A DNA stretch of 55,430 nucleotides from a virus. This document shows, piece after piece, positions 54,965-55,430 of this stretch. The stretch spans positions 1-55,430 of IMG/VR virus record IMGVR_UViG_3300032050_005838. One strand, 5' to 3'. Under the pieces are notes generated by a model. The model ran no database searches and had not been told where the DNA came from. It saw nothing but the letters and a program-made list of their open reading frames with translations. The position numbers and the translations under genes are program-made. Numbering within the stretch: position 1 is the first letter of the stretch; each line of letters begins with the position of its first letter.

Positions 54965-55430
54965 GTTGCTTCTTCCTTATTTCAATTTTGTACTTGTTTG
55001 TTTCTCTTGATTGCATTATAGTCAGCAAGGTACCAAGTCGACCCAACTCTACCACAGCGTCATTTACATCTTTAATGTGCGCAGGCCAGTTGGGTATGCT
55101 CACAGCCCATCCTAGTTCCACAGCACGATCAATTAGTTCTAGGCCAGCCACATCTTGGTCTGGCACTACTGTTATTTGTTTTCCTAGACTGCGTATGAGT
55201 CTAGCCTGTCCATCGCTGATGGTGTTGTGCATCACGGCAAGTCCTCCAATGCTGAGTGCATCAAAGATACCTTCCATTACTAACGCATGGTCCCAGGCTT
55301 TGTTTTGTAGATCTGTGCCAAACACGTAGTTAGGTTGGCTGTCGGATATGTACTTAGGCGTTTTGTTGTCGAGAAATCTACATGTATAACCCACAATCTG
55401 GTCATTATGGGTAAATGGAATTATCACATG
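54942..55430 (-). CDS. 61: DNA primase, TOPRIM part (gp61 type), cut by the window edge
   Basis: The last about 162 residues of a primase; the N-terminal zinc-binding and fold parts are beyond the right edge. The TOPRIM motifs are present: LVMEGIFDALSIGG (catalytic Glu) and VVPDQDVAGLELI (Asp-x-Asp), followed by the TIMQSRETNKYKIE tail. It makes RNA primers on the lagging strand and works with the helicase gene that it overlaps. The Met suggested at 55427 is a GTG inside the frame, not a real start. Confidence 0.88.
   Translation of the reverse strand, partial: HVIIPFTHNDQIVGYTCRFLDNKTPKYISDSQPNYVFGTDLQNKAWDHALVMEGIFDALSIGGLAVMHNTISDGQARLIRSLGKQITVVPDQDVAGLELIDRAVELGWAVSIPNWPAHIKDVNDAVVELGRLGTLLTIMQSRETNKYKIEIRKKQLAKRLRN

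Overview
The window is a piece of a large T4-like myovirus (Straboviridae/cyanophage-pelagiphage type gene content) that most likely infects an aerobic freshwater or marine proteobacterium. The phage calls rest on a DnaB-type replicative helicase (gp41-like) overlapping a TOPRIM primase (gp61-like), class Ia ribonucleotide reductase with glutaredoxin, an ATP-dependent DNA ligase, a UvsE endonuclease, a PAAR spike tip, a pectin-lyase-fold tailspike, a second tail fibre, and many small conserved T4-like proteins in tight overlapping minus-strand operons. A phage phasin (polyhydroxyalkanoate granule protein) points to a PHA-storing host, perhaps a betaproteobacterium; this is inference. No tRNA, CRISPR, IS element, terminase, portal or capsid gene is seen.

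Layout, left to right. 1-3.1 kb: small conserved phage proteins, phasin and an Ala/Pro/Lys-rich companion. 3.1-6.5 kb: two Sec-exported low-complexity proteins. 6.5-9.3 kb: a phosphate-starvation block of PstS, a GT2 glycosyltransferase and a PlcP-like phospholipase C, with two near-identical Pho-box promoters. 9.3-16.4 kb: 2OG-Fe(II) oxygenases, UvsE, amidinotransferase, UDP-sugar dehydrogenase and a metallophosphoesterase. 16.4-21.7 kb: a proteostasis/translation block of ClpS, Hsp20, bS21 and ClpX. 21.7-26.2 kb: Bax-inhibitor-like membrane protein, DNA ligase and small early genes, three of them behind near-identical copies of one sigma70 promoter cassette. 26.2-36.4 kb: structural proteins, PAAR, glutaredoxin, NrdB, NrdA and tailspike. 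36.4-41.3 kb: a tightly coupled operon of IscU, IscA, two radical SAM proteins, an SGNH hydrolase and a nuclease. 41.3-49.7 kb: head-associated and structural genes, a nucleotidyltransferase/KWDG fusion and a plus-strand tail fibre. 49.7-55.4 kb: three more radical SAM proteins, a 2OG oxygenase, helicase and primase.

Regulation is readable. Early-type promoters match host sigma70 with an invariant 17-bp spacer (TTGACN-N17-TAYAAT or TATAAA) at nine places. T4-late-like TAAATA elements precede several virion genes. Two promoters carry PhoB direct repeats (YTGTAAT-AAAA-YTGTAAT) placed 10 bp from an AT-rich -10 box, the spacing known from E. coli phoA.

The strongest candidate for a little-described system is the Pho-controlled PlcP + GT2 + PstS block. 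It looks like a viral version of the host programme that replaces phospholipids by glycolipids under phosphate limitation and so frees phosphate for DNA synthesis. The second candidate is the IscU/IscA/radical SAM/SGNH operon, in which the virus brings Fe-S scaffold and carrier proteins next to the enzymes that need Fe-S clusters.
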